Source: UBA1181 sp045600225 (GTDB lineage: Bacteria; Bacteroidota; Bacteroidia; Bacteroidales; Paludibacteraceae). Taken from it: a stretch of 64,000 nt of DNA. The stretch is taken from contig JAZRXL010000049.1 of assembly GCA_045600225.1 (NCBI GenBank), forward strand, positions 33,327 through 97,326, read 5' to 3'. The notes below the pieces were generated by a model, which did no database searches, had not been told where the DNA came from, and worked only from the letters and a program-made list of their open reading frames with translations. The position numbers and the translations under genes are program-made. Positions 1-9,216 of the stretch are shown piece by piece. Numbering within the stretch: the first letter of the stretch is position 1; each line of letters starts with the position of its first letter.

Positions 1-1
1 C

Positions 2-82
2 TTCAGAGGTATTGTGACAGAGAAGGGAGTTGTTCTTACTAATCAATACTTGAAAGAATTGGAAAATAGTGATAATAATTAA
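2..82 (+). CDS. C-terminal end of a probable TetR-type regulator (partial)
   Basis: An open frame enters from the left edge and ends at a TAA at 80-82, giving 26 residues that end in LENSDNN. The piece begins FRGIVTEKG, which resembles the last helix of TetR/AcrR regulators, and such a regulator commonly precedes TolC-MFP-RND operons in Bacteroidota. The identity is inferred from this short tail and from the context only; the DNA-binding domain lies outside the window. The frame is certain to be open, but the product is not proven. Confidence 0.4.
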   Translation, partial: FRGIVTEKGVVLTNQYLKELENSDNN

Positions 83-95
83 AAAAAATATAAAG

Positions 96-1424
96 ATGAA
101 GAGTGTATTAAAAAATGGAGGATGTTTGTTGGCGATGTTAATGACAGTTGGTACGCCAATTTTCGCACAAACGGGGGACTCTCTTAATGTGACTACAACA
201 GACTCGAATGTGTTGTCGTTCACATTGGATGAGGCTAAGAAGTATGCGTTGGAACATAACCGTACGATACAAAATGCGTCGTATGATGTTAAGAAAGCAG
301 AAGCTTCTCGCTGGAAAGCAATTTCAAGTATGTTGTTGCAAGTAAGTGGATCGGTAGATTATTACAACATGTTAGGTCATGAGATGGAACTTATGGGAAG
401 TAAAATCGCGATGCCTCCTTATTTTAACTTCGGTTTGAATGCTTCTATGACAGTAAGCGGTTCTCAAATCGTTGGAGCCAGAGTGGCAAAGGTCGCAAAG
501 GAGTTGTCTGAAGTGGCAGTGGAAAAGACTGATCAAGCCATTACTTCCAGCATTGAAAACTCTTACATTAATATTTTAGCTCTTGAAACAACAGTTAAGT
601 TGTTGGAACAAAACTTGGAGAACATGAACAAGTTGCATAAGATGACAAAAAATGCTGTAGAGGCAGGCGCCGCTGAGCAAAATGATGCAGACCAGATTGC
701 CATCCAAGTTGCTTCGATGAGTAGTGCCGTAAACAGTACAAAAAGAGGAATTGAGGTTTTGTACAATACGATTCGTTTCCTTACAGGTGTTTCTGCAGAT
801 AAAGAAATTGTTCTTACCCAAAAATTGGAGGATGTGGTTAATCCAGCTTCTATCCTTGCTCTTCTAGAAACAGATCTTAACCTAGCAGATAACTATGATT
901 ATCAATTACAAGTAAAAAGTACCGAATTATCTAAAAAGCAGTTGAACCTTAGCAAAATGGCATATGTCCCTTCTTTAACAGCCTTCTACTCTTTGGCTAA
1001 AAAGAAGTATTGTTCAGATGAACCAACAATGGATATGACTCCTCCTAATACAGTAGGATTGACTTTGAATGTGCCAATCTGGTCTACTGGTTCTCGTTGG
1101 GCTGATGTTCGTAGTGCCAAGATGGATTATGCAAAGGCTCAGAATGATTTGGAGGATAAGGAGTTGAATCTTGGTATTCAAGAGAAGCAATTGCGTTTCA
1201 ATTTGGCTTCTGCTTATGAAAACTATCAGATTCAGTCAAACAATATTGACGTGATGCAACGCGTTTTCAATAGTAACACAGAGAAGTTTAAATATGGAAC
1301 TATCTCAAGTATGCAGTTGACCACATCAAGTAGTGAGTTGGTTGGTGCACAAAACACCTATATCACTGCGTTGTTGGATATGGTTTCTGCACATGTTGAG
1401 TTGAAAAATCTATTAAACAAATAA
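96..1424 (+). CDS. TolC-family outer membrane efflux protein
   Basis: This is the outer-membrane channel of a tripartite efflux pump. The ATG at 96 is preferred over an in-frame upstream start at 69, because from 96 the protein begins with a basic n-region, a hydrophobic stretch and a cleavage site after FA-Q at about residue 24, and because the upstream start would overlap the previous gene. The mature part has two long alpha-helical repeats with the heptad-rich, Leu/Asn/Lys-rich character of the outer membrane efflux family, and about 442 residues is the usual length. It is 28 bp upstream of the fusion-protein gene, so the two are co-transcribed. The substrate cannot be read from sequence. 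Confidence 0.93.
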   Translation: MKSVLKNGGCLLAMLMTVGTPIFAQTGDSLNVTTTDSNVLSFTLDEAKKYALEHNRTIQNASYDVKKAEASRWKAISSMLLQVSGSVDYYNMLGHEMELMGSKIAMPPYFNFGLNASMTVSGSQIVGARVAKVAKELSEVAVEKTDQAITSSIENSYINILALETTVKLLEQNLENMNKLHKMTKNAVEAGAAEQNDADQIAIQVASMSSAVNSTKRGIEVLYNTIRFLTGVSADKEIVLTQKLEDVVNPASILALLETDLNLADNYDYQLQVKSTELSKKQLNLSKMAYVPSLTAFYSLAKKKYCSDEPTMDMTPPNTVGLTLNVPIWSTGSRWADVRSAKMDYAKAQNDLEDKELNLGIQEKQLRFNLASAYENYQIQSNNIDVMQRVFNSNTEKFKYGTISSMQLTTSSSELVGAQNTYITALLDMVSAHVELKNLLNK

Positions 1425-1452
1425 TTTCGATAATAATTAAAAGATACATACA

Positions 1453-2583
1453 ATGAAGAAAGTAGTAAGATTGGGCTGGGCTGCGATGATGGCACTTGCT
1501 TTGGCCAATGTAACGACAAGTTGCGGTGGCAATGAAAAGAAAAAAGAGGCTGCTGAAACTACAGTTGAAGTAAGAAAAGAGAAAGTTCGCACTGAACCTG
1601 TTTTGAAGCAGGAGATTGAGCGCGAAGTTGAGTGTACTGCTGTTTTGGAAGGATATGAGACAATGAATGTTTCTCCTTCGTTGACAGGTATTATTGAGAA
1701 ACGATACAAAGATGTGGGTGATCGTGTTTCTACAGGTGAATTATTGGTTCGTATGGATCAAACACAATTACGTCAAGCTCAACTTCAAGTCGCAAACTTG
1801 GAGACTGAAATGAAGCGTATGGATGCTTTGATGGCAGGTGGTAATGTGACACAACAATTGTATGACCAAACAAAATTGGGTTATGAGCAAGCTAAGGAGC
1901 AATTAAGTTTCTTGCAAAACAATACTTACTTTAAGGCGACCTTCCCTGGTGTGGTTTCTGCACGAAACTACGAGAATGGTGAGTTGTTCAATGGAGCAAG
2001 ACCTATCTTGACTGTTGTTCAATTGAATATGTTGAAAGTGATTATCAACGTGCCAGAGGCTTATTTCCCAACTATCAAGGCAGGTAAGAAGTTAGACATC
2101 ATTTCTGATATCTATCCTGATGTCAAGTTCCCTGCTACAATTGAGACAATTTATCCTACTATCGACCCAGGTACTCATACATTCCAATGTAAGGTTAGAA
2201 TCCCTAACGGAAATATGAAACTTCGTCCTGGTATGTATGTTCATACAACTCTTGGTGTAGGTAAAGAGAAAGTGGTTGTTGTTCCTTATCAATCAGTTTT
2301 GAAGTTGACAGGTTCTAACGAGCGTTACTTGTTCTTAAATGAGGGTGGTATCGCAAAGCGTGTGACTGTAGAGATCGGACAACGCTTTAACAAATATGTA
2401 GAGGTGAAGGCTGAAGATGTATTTGAAGGAAAAGAAGTAGTTGTTCAAGGTCAAGCTCGTTTGATCGACGGTGTTGAGTTGGAAGTGATGAACTTTGGTT
2501 CTGAAACTGAGACTGCTCAACCTGTTGCAACTCCCGATGCAGCTTCTGCTGTTGCAGACACAGCAAAGTCTTTGAAGAAATAA
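1453..2583 (+). CDS. RND efflux periplasmic adaptor (membrane fusion lipoprotein)
   Basis: This protein links the inner-membrane pump to the outer-membrane channel. The N-terminus has a signal segment ending in TTSC at Cys24, so it is probably lipid-anchored, although the lipobox lacks the usual Leu at -3. The split biotinyl-lipoyl halves lie near residues 70-110 (ERRYKDVGDRVSTGELLVRMD-like block) and 160-195 (FPGVVSARNYENGELF). They flank a coiled-coil hairpin that is short for the family. A beta-barrel domain and a membrane-proximal domain follow. The C-terminus is Ala/Thr-rich. The gene is second in the efflux operon, 28 bp before the pump gene. Confidence 0.93.
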   Translation: MKKVVRLGWAAMMALALANVTTSCGGNEKKKEAAETTVEVRKEKVRTEPVLKQEIEREVECTAVLEGYETMNVSPSLTGIIEKRYKDVGDRVSTGELLVRMDQTQLRQAQLQVANLETEMKRMDALMAGGNVTQQLYDQTKLGYEQAKEQLSFLQNNTYFKATFPGVVSARNYENGELFNGARPILTVVQLNMLKVIINVPEAYFPTIKAGKKLDIISDIYPDVKFPATIETIYPTIDPGTHTFQCKVRIPNGNMKLRPGMYVHTTLGVGKEKVVVVPYQSVLKLTGSNERYLFLNEGGIAKRVTVEIGQRFNKYVEVKAEDVFEGKEVVVQGQARLIDGVELEVMNFGSETETAQPVATPDAASAVADTAKSLKK

Positions 2584-2611
2584 TAAGGTCGAATGATAAA
2601 ATGAGATTGAA

Positions 2612-5600
2612 ATGAGTATTTACAAAACCGCGATTAACAAGCCAGTCACGTCCATTCTGATTTTCGTGGCTGTGATGTTGATGGGTATCTTTGCTTATAT
2701 CAAGTTGCCTATCGACCAATATCCAGAGATCGATCCTCCATACGTCGCTGTAATGTGTGCCTATCCGGGTGCCAATGCCAGTGAGGTTGAGACGAATATT
2801 ACCAAGTATTTGGAAAACTCTTTGAACTCCGTGGATGGTTTGGATGAGTTGACATCAACATCTAAGGATAATCTTTCCTTGGTAGCCCTTGAGTTTGAGT
2901 GGGGAGGAAACCTTGATGAGGTGATGAACGATATACGATCCTATGTCGATATGGCAAAGGATAACCTCCCAAGTGGTGCAACCAACCCATACATCATCAA
3001 GTTCAACAGTTCTTCAATGCCAATCATTCAGTTTGCCGTTCAGGCAAAGGAGAGTTATCCTGGTTTGGAGAAAATTATGAATGATGAGGTGATTCCTCAG
3101 TTGAGCCGTGTGGATGGTGTGGGTAACGTATCAATGGCTGGAGAACCAGACCGTTATGTATACGTTGATATCGACCAAAAACAATTGGATGCTTATAGCA
3201 TCTCTTTGGAGATGGTTGGTAATGCAGTGGCAAACAATAACCTTAACTTGTCTTCTGGTAATGTGAAGATGAAGAAGGAACAATATGCTTTGCAGGTGCG
3301 TAGTGAGTATGTGGAGAGCTCTGAAATCGAAAACATAGTTGTTACTACCACTCCAGATGGAAAGCAGATTTATGTTCGTGATATTGCTACTGTTCGTGAT
3401 ACCATTAAGGATGTTTCTTTGGATGAGAAGATGAATGGTGAAGAGGCCGTTCGTTTGATTATCTCTAAGCAAACAGGTGGTAACACAGTACAGATCTGTA
3501 AGGATATTCACAAGGAGTTGAATAAGATCCAAAAGACTCTTCCTGCCGATGTGGTATTCCGTGAAATCTACGACTCTTCTACAGAGATTACCAACGCGAT
3601 CAACTCATTGGAGGAATCTGTACTTTATGCCGTAGGATTTGTGGTATTGGTAGTATTGTTCTTCTTGGGTAAGTGGCGCGCAAGTTTGATCGTAGGTCTT
3701 ACGATTCCTATCTCTTTGTTGGTAGCCTTCCTTTACTTGTTGTTCGTAGATAGTTCGTTGAACATTATCTCTCTTTGTTCTCTTTCTATTGCAGTAGGTA
3801 TGGTGGTGGATGATGCGATTGTGGTACTCGAAAATATTACGACACACATCGAGCGCGGATCCAGTCCTCGTGAAGCTGCTATTTATGCAACAAATGAGGT
3901 GTGGGTATCCGTTATTGCAACTACTTTGGTAATCGTTGCGGTATTCGTTCCGTTGACTATGTTGACAGGTATCGCAGGTATTATGTTTAAGGAGTTGGGT
4001 TGGATCGTGACAATCGTATGTTGTACTTCAACCCTTGTGGCTATTACCCTTGTACCAATGCTTTGCTCTAAATTGTTAAAAGCAAAGGATGTTCATTTGG
4101 ATGCGAACGGAAAGTTGGTTAAGGAGGAGAAAGACACAAGAAAATTATCGTACCAAAATACGGTAGTGCGTGCCTTGGATAAGTTGGATGCATTTTATGC
4201 AAACATCCTTCGTTGGTGTTTGACACACAAGAAATTGACTGTTCTAGGTATTGTTGTTTTCTTTGCTGTCTCTTTGATTCCTGCTTTGACAGGACATATC
4301 GGTACCGACTTTATGGCGGTCCCAGATAATGGTCGTTTGACTATCGATATTGAGTTGTTGCAAGGTACTCGTGTCGAGGAAACTGCAAAGTTTGCCCGTC
4401 AGTTGGAGAAGAGATTTATAGAGTTGGTTCCAGAGACAAAGAATATCTCAACCACTTGTGGTTCCAATGATGCAGCAGGTATCTCCGCATTGTTCTCTTC
4501 AACAAGAAACAATACTATTCAGATGCGTTTCAACGCGGATAAGAAGAATACTCGTGAGCGTTCTATCAACGAAATCGCTGAGGTACTTCGTCAAGAGATT
4601 GCTAGATTCCCTGAGGTTTCTGACTATAAGGTTGCCATCTCCAGTGGTGGAGGTATGGGAGGACAAAGTACAGTGGATGTCGAGGTGTATGGTTATGATT
4701 TCGACTTGACCAGTTCTTATGCTGCTGCAGTTAAACGTTTGTTGGAAGAAAAAGTTCCTACTGCTCGTAACATCGATATTAGCCGTGACGATGACCGTCC
4801 TGAGTTGAAGGTCGTTGTAGACAAGGAGAAGGCTTCTCGCCACGGATTGTCTTCGGCTGTTGTTGCCTCTTATGTTCGTAACCGTGTAAATGGTATGGCT
4901 TGCGGATTCTTGAAAGAGGATGGTGACGAATATGACATCTTGGTTCGTTTGAAAGAGGAGAACCGTAACTCTATCGATGCAATCGAAGACTTGACAATTC
5001 CTTCATCTACGGGATTGGTTAAGTTGAGTGAGATAGCAAAAGTGGAAGAGTATTGGGGACCACCAGAAATCGAGCGTAAGAGTCGTCAGCGTTATTTGAA
5101 GATTGAGGTCACTCCTTATGAAACCTCTTTAGGAGAGTTGGCTGCTGCAATCGAGAACGTATTGCCAGAGATTGAGAAACCACAAGGAATCACAGTATTG
5201 TTGGGTGGTGCTTATGAAGATCAGCAAGAGTCGTTCCAAGATATGGGATTGTTACTTTTGATTATTGTAATCTTGGTGTATGTGGTGATGGCTTCTCAGT
5301 TCGAGTCATACGCAAAACCATTCATTATCATGATGGCGGTTCCATTCGCATTCTCGGGTGTGATTTGGGCGTTATTCTTCACAAACACTTCATTGGATAT
5401 GATTGGCGCATTAGGATGTATCATGTTGGTCGGTATTGTGGTGAAGAATGGTATCGTGTTGGTGGACTACATCAATTTGTTGCGCGACCGTGGATATGAG
5501 TTGAATGAGGCGATTGCCTTGTCTGGTCAGTCTCGTCTTCGTCCAGTATTGATGACTGCTATGACTACCATCTTGGGTATGTTGCCAATGGCATTGTCTA

Positions 5601-5800
5601 CATCCGATGGATCTGAGATGTGGGTGCCAATGGGTATCGTTGTGATTGGAGGTTTGTTAGTGTCGACGGTTGTAACATTGGTTGTCGTTCCTGTCTTGTA
5701 TGGTATCATGTCTAAACATGGAGAAAGAGACAAGGAGGCAGAGACTCGTGCACAATATATCTTTATGGATATCAAGACCGATGATGAAATCAAAAAATAA
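2612..5800 (+). CDS. AcrB-like RND efflux permease (HAE1 family)
   Basis: This is the proton-driven inner-membrane pump of the tripartite system. Its 1062 residues match the family. It has one TM helix at the N-terminus, a large periplasmic porter half, a TM bundle around 335-500, a second porter half and a C-terminal TM bundle around 870-1030. The proton-relay residues are visible: D400-D401 in GMVVDDAIVV and K945 in VVKNGIVLVDY, corresponding to Asp407/Asp408/Lys940 of E. coli AcrB. Their presence with the HAE1-type N-terminus argues for drugs or other hydrophobic compounds rather than metals. It is followed after 11 bp by the PII-like gene. Confidence 0.95.
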   Translation: MSIYKTAINKPVTSILIFVAVMLMGIFAYIKLPIDQYPEIDPPYVAVMCAYPGANASEVETNITKYLENSLNSVDGLDELTSTSKDNLSLVALEFEWGGNLDEVMNDIRSYVDMAKDNLPSGATNPYIIKFNSSSMPIIQFAVQAKESYPGLEKIMNDEVIPQLSRVDGVGNVSMAGEPDRYVYVDIDQKQLDAYSISLEMVGNAVANNNLNLSSGNVKMKKEQYALQVRSEYVESSEIENIVVTTTPDGKQIYVRDIATVRDTIKDVSLDEKMNGEEAVRLIISKQTGGNTVQICKDIHKELNKIQKTLPADVVFREIYDSSTEITNAINSLEESVLYAVGFVVLVVLFFLGKWRASLIVGLTIPISLLVAFLYLLFVDSSLNIISLCSLSIAVGMVVDDAIVVLENITTHIERGSSPREAAIYATNEVWVSVIATTLVIVAVFVPLTMLTGIAGIMFKELGWIVTIVCCTSTLVAITLVPMLCSKLLKAKDVHLDANGKLVKEEKDTRKLSYQNTVVRALDKLDAFYANILRWCLTHKKLTVLGIVVFFAVSLIPALTGHIGTDFMAVPDNGRLTIDIELLQGTRVEETAKFARQLEKRFIELVPETKNISTTCGSNDAAGISALFSSTRNNTIQMRFNADKKNTRERSINEIAEVLRQEIARFPEVSDYKVAISSGGGMGGQSTVDVEVYGYDFDLTSSYAAAVKRLLEEKVPTARNIDISRDDDRPELKVVVDKEKASRHGLSSAVVASYVRNRVNGMACGFLKEDGDEYDILVRLKEENRNSIDAIEDLTIPSSTGLVKLSEIAKVEEYWGPPEIERKSRQRYLKIEVTPYETSLGELAAAIENVLPEIEKPQGITVLLGGAYEDQQESFQDMGLLLLIIVILVYVVMASQFESYAKPFIIMMAVPFAFSGVIWALFFTNTSLDMIGALGCIMLVGIVVKNGIVLVDYINLLRDRGYELNEAIALSGQSRLRPVLMTAMTTILGMLPMALSTSDGSEMWVPMGIVVIGGLLVSTVVTLVVVPVLYGIMSKHGERDKEAETRAQYIFMDIKTDDEIKK

Positions 5801-5811
5801 GGAGGAAAGAT

Positions 5812-6105
5812 ATGAAATCAGTTATGATAGTATTTAATCAAGCCAACACAGAGCGTGTTGAGTATATGCTTGATAAATTGGAAATACGAGGCTTTACCTT
5901 TTTCGAACAAGTACAGGGTCGTGGATCCGTTAAGGGAGAACCCCGTCGTGGAACACATACTTGGCCTGAAATGAATTCTGTCGTGATAACAGTTGTTGAA
6001 GATTCAAAGGTAGACGAATTGTTGCAGACCATTCATAAGCTTGATCTTCGTAACGAAGAGGTCGGAGTTAGGGCTTTCGTATGGAATATCGAGAGAACAG
6101 TGTAA
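5812..6105 (+). CDS. Small PII-like protein linked to the RND pump
   Basis: The 97-residue protein starts with MKSVMIVFNQANTERVEYML, and its beta-alpha-beta pattern repeats (VMIVF / NTERVEYMLDKL / GFTFFEQVQGRG; VVITVVED / KVDELLQTIHKL). This is the ferredoxin-like topology of the PII/CutA superfamily. A Gly/Arg-rich loop (GRGSVKGEPRRG) sits where PII proteins have the T-loop, but the uridylylatable Tyr context of GlnB is absent. An AGGAGG ribosome binding site lies 6 nt before the ATG, unusual in this phylum, and the gene is 11 bp behind the pump. PII-like genes attached to RND pumps are known as a distinct group. A regulatory or ligand-sensing role for the pump is inferred. Confidence 0.7.
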   Translation: MKSVMIVFNQANTERVEYMLDKLEIRGFTFFEQVQGRGSVKGEPRRGTHTWPEMNSVVITVVEDSKVDELLQTIHKLDLRNEEVGVRAFVWNIERTV

Positions 6106-6150
6106 AAAGTTGATAATATGTCAATGGCTTAGAGCCACTACTTTTTTCGT

Positions 6151-6194
6151 GAGGAGGAAGATTTACAGCAAAATCTTTCTCCTCTTTGTTTTAT
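6151..6194 (+). terminator. Intrinsic terminator of the RND efflux operon
   Basis: A 14-bp stem (6151-6164 with 6171-6184, one G-U pair) and a 6-nt loop are followed by a U-rich run. It lies 45 bp after the PII-like gene and closes the operon. Confidence 0.85.
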
Positions 6195-6200
6195 ATTTTG

Positions 6201-6208
6201 TAAATTTG
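6201..6208 (+). promoter_or_regulatory. -7 box of the first GH5 gene
   Basis: TAAATTTG matches the Bacteroidota -7 consensus TAnnTTTG and would place the start of transcription about 58 nt before the ATG at 6273. No TTTG lies at the ideal distance upstream, so only half of the promoter is seen. Confidence 0.5.
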
Positions 6209-6272
6209 GCGCGGAATTTGTTCTTAATTAATTGATTGTGATAATTAGACATTAACTTAATATATTTAATAC

Positions 6273-8207
6273 ATGAAGAAAATTTTAACTTTGGTATCTC
6301 TTATGCTTGCTTATCTTCAAGGATTTGCAGCATTTGATTATTCGAATCCTGCCAACAATAATTATGTTGGTGAGTGGGGTCGTTTAAAGTTGGTAGGAAA
6401 CCAATTGTGTTCTGAAAAGGGTGAACCTATTCAGTTGCGTGGTTGGAGTACTTATGGTTATAGCGATGATTATGGATGGGCATTTGATGATGTGGATGAT
6501 TTCAAAAAAATGAAAAGTTACGGCGCAAATTTTGCTCGTATCGCACAGTATATCACTGAAACTAACTGGACCAAAGGTGTTCAGATTGATTGGGTGAAGA
6601 ATTGTATTGATTATACAAATGAGGCAAATATGTATTGTTTGGTCGACTGGCATATTTTGAAACCAGGTAATCCAAATAGTGGTGAATATTCTGGGTATGA
6701 CAATTTCTTCCGTGAAATTACTTCATACGTAAAACAAAAAGGATACAAACACGTGTTGTATGAAATCTGTAACGAGCCAAACGATGATGTTGAAGGTGCT
6801 CCAGCAGCGTTTGATTATGTTTGGGATTGGGTTAAGAATTATGCTGGCAAGGTGCTTCCTATTATTGGCCAAAATGATCCTGATGCAATTGTTATTGTTG
6901 GTACTCCTCAATGGGATCAAGACGTAACAAGAGCATTCCAAGATCCTCTTGAAATAAAGAACAGTTTCAAGGATTTGCAAATCATGTACTCTTTCCACTA
7001 CTATGCTGGAGATCAGCAAAGATATTTAGGTATCCTTTCAGCTGCTGCTGCTTTCGTCCCTGTATTCATTTCAGAGTGGGGTCTATCAAGCCACACTGGT
7101 AACTCTGGCGCTGATACAAAATCAGGAAGCCACATGTTGACTGTTGCTAACGGAAAGAACTTGGGTGGTCAATTGATTAGCTGGGCTAACTGGAGTTGGT
7201 GTCAGCACTGGGAGACTTCTGCTACTTTCTCAAATTATAATAATAATCAGTTGTCTGCATCTGGTAATTTTATTACAGGTGAGTTGAAGAAAGGTGATAA
7301 CTTCGCTTATTGTGAGTCTACCCCATATAAAGAGCAAGTGTTCAATGGTGTAGAAGATTTCTATTTGGACCTTGCCGCATACGATAAGGGTGGTCAAGAT
7401 AATGCTTATTTTGACTATGATGAGGATTGGGCTTGTAAAGGAAATGATATAAACAATTCTCAGCCTTGTAATGCAGGTGATTCAAAATTAGATGGTTTCC
7501 GTCCAAATGATTATTTTGATGTTGGATATACAACTGCTAAAGGTGAAAGTTATGATCCTGCAAAGCATTATATGTCACTTGGATACATCGGTAATGGTGA
7601 GTGGGTAAGATACACTATCGATGTTAAGATCCCTGGCGATTATGAATTTGAGGCATATGCTTGTAACCACATAGACTTCAATACATTTGCAATTTCTGTT
7701 GATGGAAAGCCAGGTTTGGTAGATGCTAATGGAAATGATACTCGTTTCCAAGCTTTGTATTTGCCTCCATGTAAAGGTGGTAAAGATCAAGACTACAATA
7801 CATGGGGATGGGTTACTCCATACAATGAGTATGACGAAAGTATTAAATACCGTATTCACTTCTCAGAAGCAGGAAAGCACGTTGTCGGTATTGCATTTAT
7901 GACTTCATTCGGAGGTCTTGGTTCTTTGAAGATCAAAGGTAAGCCAGAAAACGTAACTCACCTTGATTTGATCGGTAACGATAAGGTTTCTTTGTGGCCA
8001 AATCCATCTGAGAATGGTTCATTCAACTTGACAGTTGGTATGGATTCAGAGGTTAAGGTTCGTAATGCTCAAGGTGCTTGCGTATACACAGACAATGTAA
8101 AGGCAAATGAGATGAAGAACTTCTCTTTGAACCTTGCAGCTGGAGTATACTTCGTATCAGTAGAGAATGCAGCTGGTGTCGATACAAAGAAATTTGTTGT
8201 AAAATAA
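6273..8207 (+). CDS. Secreted GH5 endoglucanase with CBM6-like domain and type IX sorting domain
   Basis: This enzyme probably cleaves beta-1,4-glucan or a related plant polysaccharide outside the cell. A signal peptide ends near residue 19 (LQGFAA). The GH5 domain spans about 30-350. The acid/base Glu168 is in EICNEPN and the nucleophile Glu268 is in FISEWG. About residues 361-564 form a CBM6-like beta-sandwich, recognisable by AYDKGGQDNAYFDYDED and GNGEWVRYTIDV. The last ~74 residues (SLWPNPSENGSF to KKFVVK) are a type A type IX secretion sorting domain. It is monocistronic, with its own promoter and terminator. The exact glucan specificity cannot be decided here. Confidence 0.93.
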   Translation: MKKILTLVSLMLAYLQGFAAFDYSNPANNNYVGEWGRLKLVGNQLCSEKGEPIQLRGWSTYGYSDDYGWAFDDVDDFKKMKSYGANFARIAQYITETNWTKGVQIDWVKNCIDYTNEANMYCLVDWHILKPGNPNSGEYSGYDNFFREITSYVKQKGYKHVLYEICNEPNDDVEGAPAAFDYVWDWVKNYAGKVLPIIGQNDPDAIVIVGTPQWDQDVTRAFQDPLEIKNSFKDLQIMYSFHYYAGDQQRYLGILSAAAAFVPVFISEWGLSSHTGNSGADTKSGSHMLTVANGKNLGGQLISWANWSWCQHWETSATFSNYNNNQLSASGNFITGELKKGDNFAYCESTPYKEQVFNGVEDFYLDLAAYDKGGQDNAYFDYDEDWACKGNDINNSQPCNAGDSKLDGFRPNDYFDVGYTTAKGESYDPAKHYMSLGYIGNGEWVRYTIDVKIPGDYEFEAYACNHIDFNTFAISVDGKPGLVDANGNDTRFQALYLPPCKGGKDQDYNTWGWVTPYNEYDESIKYRIHFSEAGKHVVGIAFMTSFGGLGSLKIKGKPENVTHLDLIGNDKVSLWPNPSENGSFNLTVGMDSEVKVRNAQGACVYTDNVKANEMKNFSLNLAAGVYFVSVENAAGVDTKKFVVK

Positions 8208-8228
8208 GTTGATTTATAAATATCTTCT

Positions 8229-8264
8229 GAGGACTACTCGAATTTCGGGTAGTCCTCTTTTTTT
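8229..8264 (+). terminator. Intrinsic terminator of the first GH5 gene
   Basis: A 9-bp stem GAGGACTAC/GTAGTCCTC (8229-8237 with 8249-8257) is followed by a run of T. Confidence 0.88.
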
Positions 8265-8313
8265 GTTGTAATTTGTATAGGTGGTTTCGTGATCATATTT
8301 TCTGGAAGTTTTC

Positions 8314-8321
8314 TAACTTTG
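8314..8321 (+). promoter_or_regulatory. -7 box of the GT2 gene
   Basis: TAACTTTG fits TAnnTTTG and lies 17 bp before the ATG at 8339, implying a very short 5' leader. No good -33 element is seen. Confidence 0.45.
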
Positions 8322-8338
8322 CATAAAATGATAATCCA

Positions 8339-9157
8339 ATGAATACTGATATTTCAATAATTATTGCTGTTTACAATAATACGCAATGGTTGCAAATGAT
8401 TTTCAATATGTTGCAACAACAAACATACAAACGCTTTGAGGTGGTGATTGCCGATGATGGATCCTCGCCAGAGAGTGTTCAGAAAATCGATCGGATGTCG
8501 AAAGAGGTTTCTTTCCCTGTTCAGCATGTTTGGCACGAAGACAATGGATGGCAAAAAGATATCATCCTTAATAAGGCTGTGGTGGCAAGTAAGTCGGAGT
8601 ATCTTGTCTTCTTAGATGGTGATTGTATTCCGGATAAAAATTTCGTAAAAGATCACTATGACCTTCGTCAGCATGGTTATGTGATCGGAGGCAGAAGAGT
8701 GCAACTCACACAAGAAATATCGGATTCCCTAACTCCCGAATTAGTTGCGAATGGCTATCTTCAGCGAAATTTTTTCACTCTTCTCACAAGTAAAGAACGT
8801 CATTCAGAGAATGTTATACGAATTCCTATGCTGATCCGTAAATTAGGTCTCTTTAAACCTAAACGAGGTCTACTTCTGGGCTGTAATTTTGGAATTTACA
8901 AAGAAGATTTGTTGAAGGTCAATGGATTTGATGAGCGTTATTTAGCTCCTGCTACCGGAGAAGATTCTGATTTGGAGGCTCGCTTGGCTCGTGTGGGTAT
9001 TCCTGTTCTAAGATACTCATTTATCTGTCGTGTTTACCATAGAAAGCATAAGAGAGTGGAGAGAGATCCAGATCCTAACACACCTATTTTTGAAGAGAAC
9101 AATCGACTACAAATAGGTTATACGCCGTATGGTATTGAAAAGTCGGTTAAGTCTTGA
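8339..9157 (+). CDS. GT2-family glycosyltransferase
   Basis: This 272-residue protein has the GT-A fold start (ISIIIAVYNNTQWL), a nucleotide-binding segment (VVIADDGSS) and a DGD metal/sugar-nucleotide motif in YLVFLDGDCIPDKNF. The C-terminal part (LGCNFGIYKEDLLKVNGFDERY ... GEDSDLEARL) matches the galactosyltransferase C-terminal block found in many bacterial GT2 enzymes. No membrane segments are seen, so it is cytosolic. The acceptor and donor are unknown. It is flanked by its own promoter and a short gap before the deaminase gene, and it is not part of the polysaccharide locus at 31-40 kb. Confidence 0.9.
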   Translation: MNTDISIIIAVYNNTQWLQMIFNMLQQQTYKRFEVVIADDGSSPESVQKIDRMSKEVSFPVQHVWHEDNGWQKDIILNKAVVASKSEYLVFLDGDCIPDKNFVKDHYDLRQHGYVIGGRRVQLTQEISDSLTPELVANGYLQRNFFTLLTSKERHSENVIRIPMLIRKLGLFKPKRGLLLGCNFGIYKEDLLKVNGFDERYLAPATGEDSDLEARLARVGIPVLRYSFICRVYHRKHKRVERDPDPNTPIFEENNRLQIGYTPYGIEKSVKS

Positions 9158-9187
9158 AAAATCTTTCTTTTTCTCATCGCTATTTTA

Positions 9188-9195
9188 TAAATTTG
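9188..9195 (+). promoter_or_regulatory. -7 box of the MTA/SAH deaminase gene
   Basis: TAAATTTG matches TAnnTTTG, 21 bp before the ATG at 9217. Confidence 0.45.
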
Positions 9196-9216
9196 TTGTT
9201 AGTAAACTAAACAATA

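Noticed and set aside
69..95. Earlier start for the TolC-like gene
   Set aside because: It would overlap the preceding gene and place nine residues before a clean signal peptide; the ATG at 96 fits better.
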